Positions 1-7,324 of a stretch of 12,548 nt of DNA are shown piece by piece. Source of the DNA: Promethearchaeota archaeon (GTDB lineage: Archaea; Asgardarchaeota; Lokiarchaeia; Sigyniarchaeales; SOKP01); NCBI GenBank assembly GCA_019894815.1, contig JAGXNU010000038.1:1-12548 (forward strand), given 5' to 3'. Under the pieces are notes generated by a model. That model made no database searches. It saw only the letters and a program-made list of their open reading frames with translations, and was not told the origin of the DNA. The translations under genes were made by a program, and so were the position numbers. Position 1 is the stretch's first letter; each line of letters begins with the position of its first letter.

Positions 1-105
1 GTTTTTAAAAGAGGAGAAAAATTTTGTTAGAGCATACCCAGCATAACCTATAACTGGAAAATCTAGGTTTTTTTCGTTCCTAATTCTTTTTTTGGGATCT
101 GTCAT
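1..105 (-). CDS. Partial 5' end of an unrecognised gene
   Basis: Reading the minus strand from an ATG at 105-103 gives 35 codons without a stop, running off the left edge. The peptide starts MTDPKKRIRNEKN and continues with a 'LDFPVIGYAGYALTKFF' stretch. It is rich in charged residues, then Gly/Tyr/Ala, which looks like real coding sequence rather than AT-rich noise. It follows the small minus-strand zinc-ribbon gene with a 78-base gap, so the two could be co-transcribed. I do not recognise the family and so little of it is visible that no function is proposed. Confidence 0.5.
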   Translation of the reverse strand, partial: MTDPKKRIRNEKNLDFPVIGYAGYALTKFFSSFKN

Positions 106-183
106 TGAAATACTCAATTCATTCAGTCAATTTCGTGATTTATTCAAGAAAATTTGTATGAACAGATGCGTTAATTTTCTTTA

Positions 184-405
184 TTAAGTAACAGAGATAA
201 ATGCTAATGAAAAAGCTGATATCCTCAATATTATATTAAAAGTTAATCCTAAAATTCCCAAATGAAAATTGCGATCTTCTGGTGAAGTTGTAGATCCTTG
301 TGCTAATTCAGAACTATTGGAAGAATCTGGGAGCTTTACTCCACATTCCTGACAAAATGGTTGATTATTTATCTCCAATTGGGCACCACAACTTGGAAAA
401 GACAT
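184..405 (-). CDS. Short zinc-ribbon/membrane protein, degenerate
   Basis: A 73-residue protein with an N-terminal zinc-ribbon-like segment (Cys6, Cys18, Cys21) followed by a Ser/Thr-rich linker and one hydrophobic segment at about residues 49-71. The spacing matches the intact ribbon encoded at 10629-11186 (Cys3, Cys6, Cys18, Cys21), but residue 3 here is Phe (TTT), one base away from Cys (TGT), so one zinc ligand is missing. The related protein has three membrane segments and this one stops after the first, followed by a second in-frame stop. It could be a small membrane protein with an altered ribbon or a decaying copy. Its divergent orientation to the radical SAM gene at 553 puts both promoters in 406-552. 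Confidence 0.5.
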   Translation of the reverse strand: MSFPSCGAQLEINNQPFCQECGVKLPDSSNSSELAQGSTTSPEDRNFHLGILGLTFNIILRISAFSLAFISVT

Positions 406-519
406 AATTTTTTTCTATGAAATTTTAATTGTAAATAACAAATTATATTAATTTCCATATATTTACAATAATTTAAATAATTCTAATTAATACATTCTTA
501 AATCTTATTTTTAATTGAC

Positions 520-528
520 AATATACTT
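520..528 (+). promoter_or_regulatory. Candidate TATA box for the gene at 553
   Basis: AATATACTT is centred about 29 bases upstream of the TTG start at 553, the distance expected for an archaeal TATA element on a leaderless or nearly leaderless transcript. A second candidate, TTTAAATA at 472-479, would give a leader of roughly 50 bases. The whole 406-552 gap is very AT-rich, so both assignments are weak; the divergent minus-strand gene must also have its promoter here. Confidence 0.3.
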
Positions 529-552
529 TGATCCAATTTTCTGGTAATCATA

Positions 553-2052
553 TTGAAAACCTACGATGTAATTTTCATTCATCCACCTAGAGTGCTAAAC
601 CCAGATCAAGATAATAAAATAAAATCAGTTCGAACTGCGTTTATTTTTATTCCAATGGGAGTCTTTGCTATCGCTGACTTCCTTGAGAGAGAGGGTTTTG
701 GAGTAAAAATAATAAATTATCCTTTAGAACAATATTTAAACCCTAAATGGTCTTTAAAAGACTATCTAAGAACTATTGATTTCAAAATATGTGGAATAGA
801 TTTACATTGGATACACAATGCACATGGAGCTATTGAGATTTCGCGAATCATAAAGGAAGTTAAACCTAATACCAAAGTAGTACTAGGAGGATTTAGTGCC
901 TCATATTTCCACACTCAAATTTTAAAATATTACGGGTCAATTGATGGAGTAATAAGAGGAGAAGGTGAGATTCCCCTTTTAAAGTACGTTCAAAATATTA
1001 ACCAGAACCAACCTTTAGATTCTATTCCCAATTTTTCTTATAGAAACTCATCCGACCATATAAAAACTAATCCGCTTTCCTATACGGCAAAAACTTTAGA
1101 TAATTTAAATTTTACAAATACATCTCTCCTAAAAAATGCAAAACAATATTTTGAATGTAGCAGAAAAATAATGGGAATTTCTTTCAATCTTCCAATAGGA
1201 AGGGGTTGCCCATTTAACTGTCCCTATTGTGGAGGCGGTCAAAGAGCCTTACAACGCATAACAGGTCGAAATGAAGTCATTCTTAGAAGTCCTGAAAAAG
1301 TAATTGAGGACATCACCACTATCATTGATAAGTATAAAATTCCAAGTTTATTCTTCGGACATGGTACTTATCCGGCTAATTTTAAATATTGGAAAACATT
1401 GTTTGGTTTGATTCAAAAAGAAAAAGTAGATCTTGGCGGAGATCTAGAGATTTGGCGGTTACCATTTCCTAAGGAAATGTGGAAAATCTTTTATAAGACC
1501 TTTCCTCGTAAAGATTCATCAATTTCTATTTCTCCTAGAACATTATCTTCAAAAGTTCATCAAAGAATAGCGAAAATATGCGATCCGACATTTAAATTTC
1601 CAAAAAATCAAATTGAAGATCTAATAAAAAATGCAAATTTATTCCGAAGAACATTAAGAATTTGGTTAACGGTTGGTTTTCCCTTCCAATCTAAGTTAGA
1701 TGTTCAAAAAGATTTTAATTTCGCTTTTAAATGTATGTTAAAATATGGCACAACAAACTCAAAACCTATTGTTATAATGAATGAACCATACCATATTTTT
1801 CCAGGTTCCCCTGCCTATGAATCTCCTGAAAGATTTGAAATAGATTTAAATAATAATTCATTTCCACAGCTCAAAGAGCTCTTTAAACAAGCCAAAATGA
1901 CGTTTTTTTATAATGCTATAAATTACGAGACAAAAATCTTCTCTGGAACAACTATTCGTAACTTGAATAAGTTATTATTTTTAAGTACAGCACTTACAAT
2001 GATGACAACAGGGCATAAAACTCCTGAAAAGAAAGAAGTAGAAGTACTTTAA
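553..2052 (+). CDS. B12-binding-domain radical SAM protein
   Basis: A 499-residue protein with the usual architecture of cobalamin-binding radical SAM enzymes. The N-terminal Rossmann-like region (residues 4-150) has 'YDVIFIHPPR' at 4-13, 'VVLGGFSAS' at 109-117 and 'GVIRGEGE' at 132-139. The radical SAM domain carries the CX3CX2C iron-sulfur motif at Cys219, Cys223 and Cys226. No clear DxHxxG cobalamin motif is visible, as is common in this subgroup, so B12 binding is inferred from fold only. Enzymes of this class perform anaerobic methylations, ring contractions and cyclisations. The TTG start at 553 is chosen because the conserved N-terminus begins directly after it; only a weak GGT precedes it. 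It lies upstream on the same strand as the shared-domain block, but a gap of several hundred bases makes membership of the same pathway uncertain. The substrate is unknown. Confidence 0.85.
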   Translation: MKTYDVIFIHPPRVLNPDQDNKIKSVRTAFIFIPMGVFAIADFLEREGFGVKIINYPLEQYLNPKWSLKDYLRTIDFKICGIDLHWIHNAHGAIEISRIIKEVKPNTKVVLGGFSASYFHTQILKYYGSIDGVIRGEGEIPLLKYVQNINQNQPLDSIPNFSYRNSSDHIKTNPLSYTAKTLDNLNFTNTSLLKNAKQYFECSRKIMGISFNLPIGRGCPFNCPYCGGGQRALQRITGRNEVILRSPEKVIEDITTIIDKYKIPSLFFGHGTYPANFKYWKTLFGLIQKEKVDLGGDLEIWRLPFPKEMWKIFYKTFPRKDSSISISPRTLSSKVHQRIAKICDPTFKFPKNQIEDLIKNANLFRRTLRIWLTVGFPFQSKLDVQKDFNFAFKCMLKYGTTNSKPIVIMNEPYHIFPGSPAYESPERFEIDLNNNSFPQLKELFKQAKMTFFYNAINYETKIFSGTTIRNLNKLLFLSTALTMMTTGHKTPEKKEVEVL

Positions 2053-2170
2053 AGAATCGAAATGATTTTATTAAATTTTATTAATAAAAAAGTAGATAAA
2101 AATTATTTGTTACATTCGAAGAGTTCTTTTTCCACTATTTTTCACGGTTTTCCTAAATTCATTCGAAATT

Positions 2171-2178
2171 TTTAAATA
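2171..2178 (+). promoter_or_regulatory. Candidate archaeal TATA box
   Basis: TTTAAATA preceded by a purine-containing GAAATT stretch resembles an archaeal TATA/BRE pair. It lies in the 211-base gap between the radical SAM gene ending at 2052 and the reading frame starting at 2264. It would start transcription near 2200 and so could serve the 2264 frame or, with a long leader, the SPASM genes. It is assigned on sequence resemblance alone in a very AT-rich stretch. Confidence 0.3.
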
Positions 2179-2208
2179 CAATTTTAGTTTATATTTCAAA
2201 ATACATAA

Positions 2209-2224
2209 AATCGAAGTTTCGATT
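2209..2224. repeat. Short inverted repeat
   Basis: AATCGAA-GT-TTCGATT is a perfect 7-base inverted repeat with a 2-base centre, about 32 bases downstream of the candidate TATA box at 2171. This is where an archaeal repressor or activator site could lie. The central dyad is too tight for a good hairpin, so a protein-binding site is more likely than a terminator. Shorter TTCGA/TCGAA words recur nearby in 2058-2165, so part of this may be compositional. Confidence 0.3.
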
Positions 2225-2263
2225 GTAAGATAAAATATCCATTAAAAGAAATTACTAAGTGTT

Positions 2264-2944
2264 ATGCTTTCAACCCAGAATATTACCACATTGAAAAATG
2301 TAACAATTTTACCGTTTTTGTTTACGTGTCTTCCAATTGCATTTATTTATTTGTTTTTGAGAGATATTCCATTGCTAAGTTCTTTATTCAGTGAATATAT
2401 TAATTCTGGTACCTCGCTATTCTTCCCTTTTCTTTCCTCTAATATAATCGTCTTCCAATTCACTACAGGTCACTTGATTGACATTATTATTGTTAACAAT
2501 ATCGTTGTTCTCCTTGAAAGTGGTGGATATCACTATTATATGAATGTATGCTTAAGAGGGATATATTCAGAAACATGCTTTCTTGAAATTAATAGAACGC
2601 AAGATGAATCGTCTCTAAAGTTAGATTCAATATTAAGAATAAAAGATGAATCCAATACTTTATTTATTGAGAGTTCTGCCGAATTCAATTTTTATGAGAA
2701 GAATAGAATCAGAGCCAACTATTTTAGTAGTAGAAATGGATATTGCAGTAGTCTAATTAAGATTAAATTAAACAACCTTAAATATTTACATAAATCACAC
2801 AAGAAAATTACCCAATACAAAAATTATTATACTCCTTTTCGAACTTATTCTACTAGTAATTTAGTAAATTACCATCTTCCTTCTAAAAATAATTGTTTAT
2901 TCTCTTATTCTAACGTATACACCCAACAGGAGGAGGGAATATAG
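2264..2944 (+). CDS. Unrecognised 226-residue reading frame
   Basis: An open frame from ATG to TAG. The translation begins with a hydrophobic stretch (about residues 15-35, 'ILPFLFTCLPIAFIYLFL'), a possible signal anchor, and further hydrophobic patches reach about residue 85. The second half is rich in Ser, Asn, Tyr and Lys, with no motif I recognise. Its composition is poor in Ala, Gly and Glu, unlike the confident genes around it. It also lacks a clear ribosome-binding site, so it may be a fast-evolving membrane-anchored protein, a relic, or a chance frame. In favour of it being real, 226 codons without a stop would be unusual by chance at this base composition. It ends 63 bases before the first SPASM gene. 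Confidence 0.35.
   Translation: MLSTQNITTLKNVTILPFLFTCLPIAFIYLFLRDIPLLSSLFSEYINSGTSLFFPFLSSNIIVFQFTTGHLIDIIIVNNIVVLLESGGYHYYMNVCLRGIYSETCFLEINRTQDESSLKLDSILRIKDESNTLFIESSAEFNFYEKNRIRANYFSSRNGYCSSLIKIKLNNLKYLHKSHKKITQYKNYYTPFRTYSTSNLVNYHLPSKNNCLFSYSNVYTQQEEGI
2928..2937 (+). promoter_or_regulatory. Strong purine-rich Shine-Dalgarno-like site
   Basis: AGGAGGAGGG is, with the one at 8509, one of the two best matches to the anti-Shine-Dalgarno sequence in the window. It lies 9 bases before a GTG at 2947 that opens a 24-codon frame, and about 70 bases before the start of the first SPASM gene, too far to serve that gene directly. It may initiate a short leader peptide that overlaps the SPASM start, or be a fortuitous Gly/Glu-coding stretch at the end of the 2264 frame. 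Confidence 0.35.
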
Positions 2945-2946
2945 TA

Positions 2947-3021
2947 GTGAAATGTCGACTTTTTACTAGTTTCAATATAATTTTAATAAATAATAAAAGT
3001 GAAAAAAATGGAATGGAATAA
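2947..3021 (+). CDS. Possible 24-codon leader peptide
   Basis: A GTG at 2947, 9 bases after AGGAGGAGGG, opens 24 codons ending in TAA at 3019-3021. The peptide begins VKCRLFTSFNIIL and ends KSEKNGME. The frame runs past the ATG at 3008 of the SPASM gene in another phase, so translation could be coupled to that gene. The peptide has one Cys and no obvious core or leader signature of a modified peptide. Support is limited to the ribosome-binding site and the position. Confidence 0.2.
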   Translation: MKCRLFTSFNIILINNKSEKNGME

Positions 3022-4372
3022 AGAAATTGAAGATTTGTATAAGGATATTACTGATCTAACCCCTGAGGCTTTTCGATCATCCGTCAAACCAATGTTACGC
3101 GAAGCTACTGAAAAAACTGCGCGTTTAAGAAATTCAGGTTTTGTAAGTAGGGATGATTTATTATCTGCTTTATTTGAAATAACACCTGAAGCGTTTCAAC
3201 CGACAGTCATAGAAGATCTAAAAACTATTGGTATTGATTCAGAACGATACATTCAGTTATCATCAATTAGAAAAGAATATGCTCGTACATGGGACGAAAT
3301 TAGTGGTGCTTTTCTACCTGGTGTTTACCACTTTACTATATATCTAACGGATCGATGCAACCAAAATTGTCTCCATTGTGCTGCCGCTGTGATGGAAAAA
3401 CGTCCAGAATTTCCTACGGAAACTTGGATTGAAATTATTGAGGATCTTGAGCAAAGCTTACGAAAACGTGGTCGACGAGGGTGTTATATATGGTTTGGAG
3501 GAGAACCTACTATTCGTAAGGATCTTAAAGATTTAATAAAATACTGTGGTGAAAAGGGCTATTATCAAGCACTTGCAACAAATGGAATTTTGTTTAATGA
3601 TGCACTGGCGAAAATATGTGCAGAAGCTAAAATGAGCCATGTCTTTATTAGTTATGATAGTACGGATCCTAAACGGGCTGCAAAAATTAGGGGGCATCCA
3701 AAGGCATACGAAGCGGCCGAAAAAGCGTTAGATTTAGCTGCAAAATATGGGCTTTTTACCATTGCTAATGTAACTGCACAAAAAGAGAACTTCGATGAAT
3801 TAGATAAGTTAAGGGAATATTTCCAATCTAGGGGCGTAACTCCCTTTTACAGGCCCCTGATCAAACAACGTTCCGCGGATTTAAATTGGGACGAAATCGG
3901 CTTAAATATAGATGAATATCGGCAATTCTATGATTTCAAATATAAACACGCTATAGAGACTATCAGAAAAGGGGAAGCTTCTTCTCTCAATAAATTCTAT
4001 ATATGGGATATGGTGCCATTCATGGAGTGTCCTATGAATGATGAGGAAAGGACTGCAATTGAATGGGGCACAGGATGTCAAGCTTGCCGCTCAATTTCCG
4101 GAATTGATACCAATGGAGATGTATTCCCTTGCGATTATCCCTCTGATTTAATCTTAGGCAACATTCTTGAGCAAAGCTGGGGGGAGATTATGGAAACCGA
4201 AATGTTCAAAGCTATCAGGGATAGGAAAATAAAAGGAAAATGTTCTACTTGCCATCATCTTGACATGTGCGGAGGAGGATGTAGAGTTCATGCCGAAAAC
4301 GAAACTGGTGATTTTTTAGCTTCTCTTCCGTTTTGCTGGCATAAAACCGATCATAAACATGAAAATTGCTAA
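3008..4372 (+). CDS. Radical SAM/SPASM protein with N-terminal shared domain (copy 1)
   Basis: The ATG at 3008 is preferred over the in-frame GTG at 2999 because the paralogues also begin 'MEW' and because the GTGA at 2999-3002 then serves as ribosome-binding site. Numbering here counts from the GTG (457 residues). Residues 4-83 form the shared domain, with its two P-x-x-F motifs at 22-25 and 63-66. The radical SAM core has CX3CX2C at Cys120/124/127 and GGEP at 167-170. The C-terminal SPASM region is complete: Cys363, Gx4C ending at Cys378, CX2CX5CX3C at 415/418/424/428, and Cys446; Cys360 is an additional nearby Cys. SPASM enzymes bind two extra Fe-S clusters and act on peptides (PqqE, MftC, anSME) or small molecules and tetrapyrroles (NirJ/Ahb proteins). 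It lies 15 bases before a paralogue, a likely operon partner. The substrate is unknown, but the prenyltransferase and U32 neighbours favour a small molecule. Confidence 0.9.
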   Translation: MEWNKEIEDLYKDITDLTPEAFRSSVKPMLREATEKTARLRNSGFVSRDDLLSALFEITPEAFQPTVIEDLKTIGIDSERYIQLSSIRKEYARTWDEISGAFLPGVYHFTIYLTDRCNQNCLHCAAAVMEKRPEFPTETWIEIIEDLEQSLRKRGRRGCYIWFGGEPTIRKDLKDLIKYCGEKGYYQALATNGILFNDALAKICAEAKMSHVFISYDSTDPKRAAKIRGHPKAYEAAEKALDLAAKYGLFTIANVTAQKENFDELDKLREYFQSRGVTPFYRPLIKQRSADLNWDEIGLNIDEYRQFYDFKYKHAIETIRKGEASSLNKFYIWDMVPFMECPMNDEERTAIEWGTGCQACRSISGIDTNGDVFPCDYPSDLILGNILEQSWGEIMETEMFKAIRDRKIKGKCSTCHHLDMCGGGCRVHAENETGDFLASLPFCWHKTDHKHENC

Positions 4373-4387
4373 AATTGGTGAATTTTA

Positions 4388-5788
4388 ATGGAATGGGAAA
4401 AAGAGACTGAAAAATTATTTAGTAGAATCATAGAACAAATGCCTCAAGGCTTTCGCCCCTCAGTTGAACCTTTGATTGTAAAGGCTGCTGAAAAGAGATG
4501 TCTCGAGCGAAATGGTGCTTATATCAATGATGCTGATATCATTACAGGAATATTTGACATCATTCCTGAAGCTTTTAAGCCTGTTATGGTGGAAGATCTA
4601 AAATCGTTAGATATAGATGTAGAACGCTACATTGAACTCAAAGAAATTAAGGACAGACTTAAAGTTTCATGGGATAAACTTGAAAGAGGCTTTCATCCAG
4701 GAAACATACATTTTGCTATGTATATAACCGATAAATGTAATCAAAAATGTATTCATTGTGCAGCAGATGATCACATAGCCCGACCAGAATTATCAACCGA
4801 ACAATGGTGTCAGATAATAGAAAATGTCGAAACTGGTTTGCGAAATCAAGGTAGGCATGCTTGTTTCATATGGTTCGGTGGTGAACCTACTTTACGTAAA
4901 GATATCGGCGAGATCATGAAATTCTGCAAAGACAAGGATTACATCCATGCTTTAATTACTAATGGGGTCTGTTTTGACGATAATTTCGCTAAAATGTGCA
5001 AGGAAAACAATATAAGTCACGTATTTGTAAGTTTTGATAGTGCAGATCCTAAGAAAAATGATGAGCTTCGGGGGTTTCCCAATTCATTAGATTATGCTAA
5101 GAAAGCAATAGATCTATGTTTAAAATATGGAATTTTTGTGTGTTCTTCAATCACTATTATGAAACGTAACATAAACGAGTTAGAAGAGCTCAAAGTTTTA
5201 TCGGAAAAATGGGGCTCTCAACCATATTTTAGGTGTGTCGTTAAACAAAATCGAGCGGCTGAATTTTGGGGCGAAATTGGCCTCAATACGGAAGAATATC
5301 AAAAAATGTACGATTTTAAATACAAACACGCTATTGAAACGATAAGAAAAGGCAAAGCTGGTACATTACCTGCTTATGAAATATATGATATGGTACCATT
5401 CATGGAAACACCTAAAGACGATAAGGAAATGGCAGCGATTGAATGGGGCGTAGGCTGTTTGGCTTGCCGAACAATGATGGGTATTGGCATCGATGGAACA
5501 ATATACCCCGCCGGATATCCTACAACATTGAGATTAGGAAATGCAATGGTGGATAATTTTGAAGATGTATTAAATTCACAGCTTTACAAGGATATTCGAG
5601 ACAGAAAGAAAATTAAAGGAAAGTGTGCTTCATGTCATCATTTAGAGTATTGTGGTGGTGGATGTCGCGTTACTGCAGAATATATCACGGGTGATTTCTT
5701 CGGATCTTTCCCTTTTTGTTGGCATGAAAACGATCATGAGCACGACGACGATGACATTCAAAAAGAGCAAATGAAAGTAATAGAATAA
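4388..5788 (+). CDS. Radical SAM/SPASM protein with N-terminal shared domain (copy 2)
   Basis: A 466-residue paralogue of the preceding gene, roughly half identical by eye, including an identical 15-residue run around 'YDFKYKHAIETIRKG'. The ATG has GGTGA six bases upstream. The shared domain spans residues 1-84. The radical SAM motif is Cys117/121/124 and GGEP is at 164-167. The SPASM region keeps Cys357, Cys360, CX2CX5CX3C at 413/416/422/426, and Cys444. However, the Gx4C position is Ala375 ('GTIYPA') where copy 1 has Cys378, so the first auxiliary cluster lacks one usual protein ligand. That could open a coordination site for substrate or indicate a changed role. The tail is rich in His and Asp (about 446-456) and may bind metal. 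The two copies may work as a heteromeric pair or on successive steps. Confidence 0.9.
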   Translation: MEWEKETEKLFSRIIEQMPQGFRPSVEPLIVKAAEKRCLERNGAYINDADIITGIFDIIPEAFKPVMVEDLKSLDIDVERYIELKEIKDRLKVSWDKLERGFHPGNIHFAMYITDKCNQKCIHCAADDHIARPELSTEQWCQIIENVETGLRNQGRHACFIWFGGEPTLRKDIGEIMKFCKDKDYIHALITNGVCFDDNFAKMCKENNISHVFVSFDSADPKKNDELRGFPNSLDYAKKAIDLCLKYGIFVCSSITIMKRNINELEELKVLSEKWGSQPYFRCVVKQNRAAEFWGEIGLNTEEYQKMYDFKYKHAIETIRKGKAGTLPAYEIYDMVPFMETPKDDKEMAAIEWGVGCLACRTMMGIGIDGTIYPAGYPTTLRLGNAMVDNFEDVLNSQLYKDIRDRKKIKGKCASCHHLEYCGGGCRVTAEYITGDFFGSFPFCWHENDHEHDDDDIQKEQMKVIE

Positions 5789-5820
5789 ATAAAGAAAATC
5801 TAATGTGATTGAAAAAAAAA

Positions 5821-7236
5821 ATGCGCGTATTAATATTTTCAGGGAGCCGGGAGATTGTTCACGTGATGGTTCCACCTATCGGTGAAGCATACTTAGCTTC
5901 TTATCTCCTAAGTGAAGGGCATGATGTAAAATTAGTAGATTTGACCCTAAGTAATAACAGTAAGAAAGATATTGAGAAAATAATAAACGATTTTAACCCT
6001 CAAGTAATAGGTATATCGATTCGTAATGTAGATTCAACAACCTATCCTGGAAATCTCTTCTTTTATCTACCAGTTAAGAATATTATTCAATACATTAAAA
6101 AAATTGCTGATCCAGATATTCAAATAATTTTAGGTGGACCTGGTTTTTCCATTTTTTCAGAGGAAATCCTTAAGGATTTAAATCATAATATTGGGGTGGT
6201 TGGTGAAGGAGAATATGCTTTTGCTGAAATCCTCAAGTATATTCAGAATGGAGACGATCCAAGAAAAATCGAGAAGGGTATTTGTTTTTTAGATTCGTAT
6301 GGCGTATATCATCAGAAGCCGCCTTGGCATGTTGATAACCTTGATGATCTCCCATTTCCAATGCGAGAACTATTGGAAAATGATGCATATTTTATAGATC
6401 CAATGAAGGTGAATGGTGCAACATGGGGGAATATTCAAACTAAGAGGGGATGTCCCATGAATTGCATTTATTGCAGTTATCGATACATTGAAGGCTCTAA
6501 ACCACGTTATCGGTCTCCAGAAAATATAGTTAAAGAGCTTGAAATAATGGTAAATAACTATGGTATTAAAAATGTATTCATTGTTGATAGCCTTTTCAAT
6601 TTGGATTACAATAATGTGAAAGATATTTGTGAAGAAATTTTAAAACAAAAAATTGATGTGAAATTAGGGGCCAACTATGCTCCTAATAAAAGCTTTATTG
6701 AGCTCATGCCACTCATGAAAGAGAGCGGCGTTGTACACTTAGCAACTGGTATTGAATCTTTATCAGATGTGATGCTTAGTAATATGAACAAAAATAGATC
6801 TCCTGATGAGGCGATCCTTACTTCCAAGAAATGTGTTGACTTAGAAATTGAACAATTAATTCATATTATTGTTGGAGGTCCTGGAGAAACACTTGAAACA
6901 GTTCAAGCTTCTTTTAACCGGCTAGAAACTATCGAGAGTTATAGAGGAAACCTATGGCAGGGAGATGGAGATGTAATTGTTTTCATAGGAATGAGAATTT
7001 ATCCCCACACTCCTCTTCAGATAATTGCCGAAGAGGAGGGTATAATACAGAAGAGCGAGAATTTATTGAAACCAAAATTCTATATCTCTCCAAAAATAAA
7101 GGAAGTAGAATTATTTCAAATTGTTAGGAAGTATGGTGAAGCTAATCCAAGATGGATGATGCCAGGACTTGGGTTCAATAACCCAGAAGGATTTGCTGAA
7201 ATGAGTGAAATCCAATTTGCATTATATCAAAAATAA
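5821..7236 (+). CDS. B12-binding-domain radical SAM protein (second)
   Basis: Numbering counts from an in-frame TTG at 5809 (475 residues). The ATG at 5821 is preferred because the conserved 'MRVLIFSGS' begins there. A GTGA lies just before the TTG, too close to serve it, though about 12 bases from the ATG, which is long. The N-terminal cobalamin-binding-type region includes 'PPIGEAYLASYL' at 22-33, 'IILGGPGFS' at 106-114 and 'VVGEGEYAF' at 130-138. The radical SAM domain has CX3CX2C at Cys215/219/222. A Gly-Gly-Pro-Gly-Glu motif at 356-360 and the 'MRIYPHTPL' segment at 395-403 are typical of class B-like enzymes. It starts about 30 bases after copy 2 of the SPASM pair, so it is probably co-transcribed. 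Candidate roles are methylation of an unactivated aromatic or sp3 carbon or a skeletal rearrangement; the substrate is not evident. Confidence 0.88.
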   Translation: MRVLIFSGSREIVHVMVPPIGEAYLASYLLSEGHDVKLVDLTLSNNSKKDIEKIINDFNPQVIGISIRNVDSTTYPGNLFFYLPVKNIIQYIKKIADPDIQIILGGPGFSIFSEEILKDLNHNIGVVGEGEYAFAEILKYIQNGDDPRKIEKGICFLDSYGVYHQKPPWHVDNLDDLPFPMRELLENDAYFIDPMKVNGATWGNIQTKRGCPMNCIYCSYRYIEGSKPRYRSPENIVKELEIMVNNYGIKNVFIVDSLFNLDYNNVKDICEEILKQKIDVKLGANYAPNKSFIELMPLMKESGVVHLATGIESLSDVMLSNMNKNRSPDEAILTSKKCVDLEIEQLIHIIVGGPGETLETVQASFNRLETIESYRGNLWQGDGDVIVFIGMRIYPHTPLQIIAEEEGIIQKSENLLKPKFYISPKIKEVELFQIVRKYGEANPRWMMPGLGFNNPEGFAEMSEIQFALYQK

Positions 7237-7267
7237 AAAAAATAAAAAAATGAATTAAATCAATAAA

Positions 7268-7276
7268 TTTTATAAA
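7268..7276 (+). promoter_or_regulatory. Candidate TATA box before the prenyltransferase gene
   Basis: TTTTATAAA in the 88-base AT-rich gap after the radical SAM gene would place transcription start near 7300, giving a leader of about 25 bases before the ATG at 7325. No good ribosome-binding site is visible; the nearest candidate is GTGGT at 7310-7314. This would allow the prenyltransferase/U32 genes to be transcribed separately from the SPASM genes, but base composition alone makes such boxes common here. Confidence 0.3.
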
Positions 7277-7324
7277 AATAAATAAAAATTAAATTTGAAA
7301 ATTAAAAAAGTGGTTTAAAAGAAA

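Noticed and set aside
2947..5788. Ribosomally made modified-peptide cluster based on the SPASM enzymes
   Set aside because: No convincing precursor peptide, recognition-element (PqqD-like) domain, peptidase or exporter is visible; the 24-codon frame alone is too weak. The neighbours point to small-molecule chemistry.
5642..5875. Minus-strand frame of 77 codons
   Set aside because: It lies across the end of the second SPASM gene and the start of the next radical SAM gene; the translation is Phe/Leu/Ile-rich with poly-Phe from a poly-A run, typical of antisense noise.
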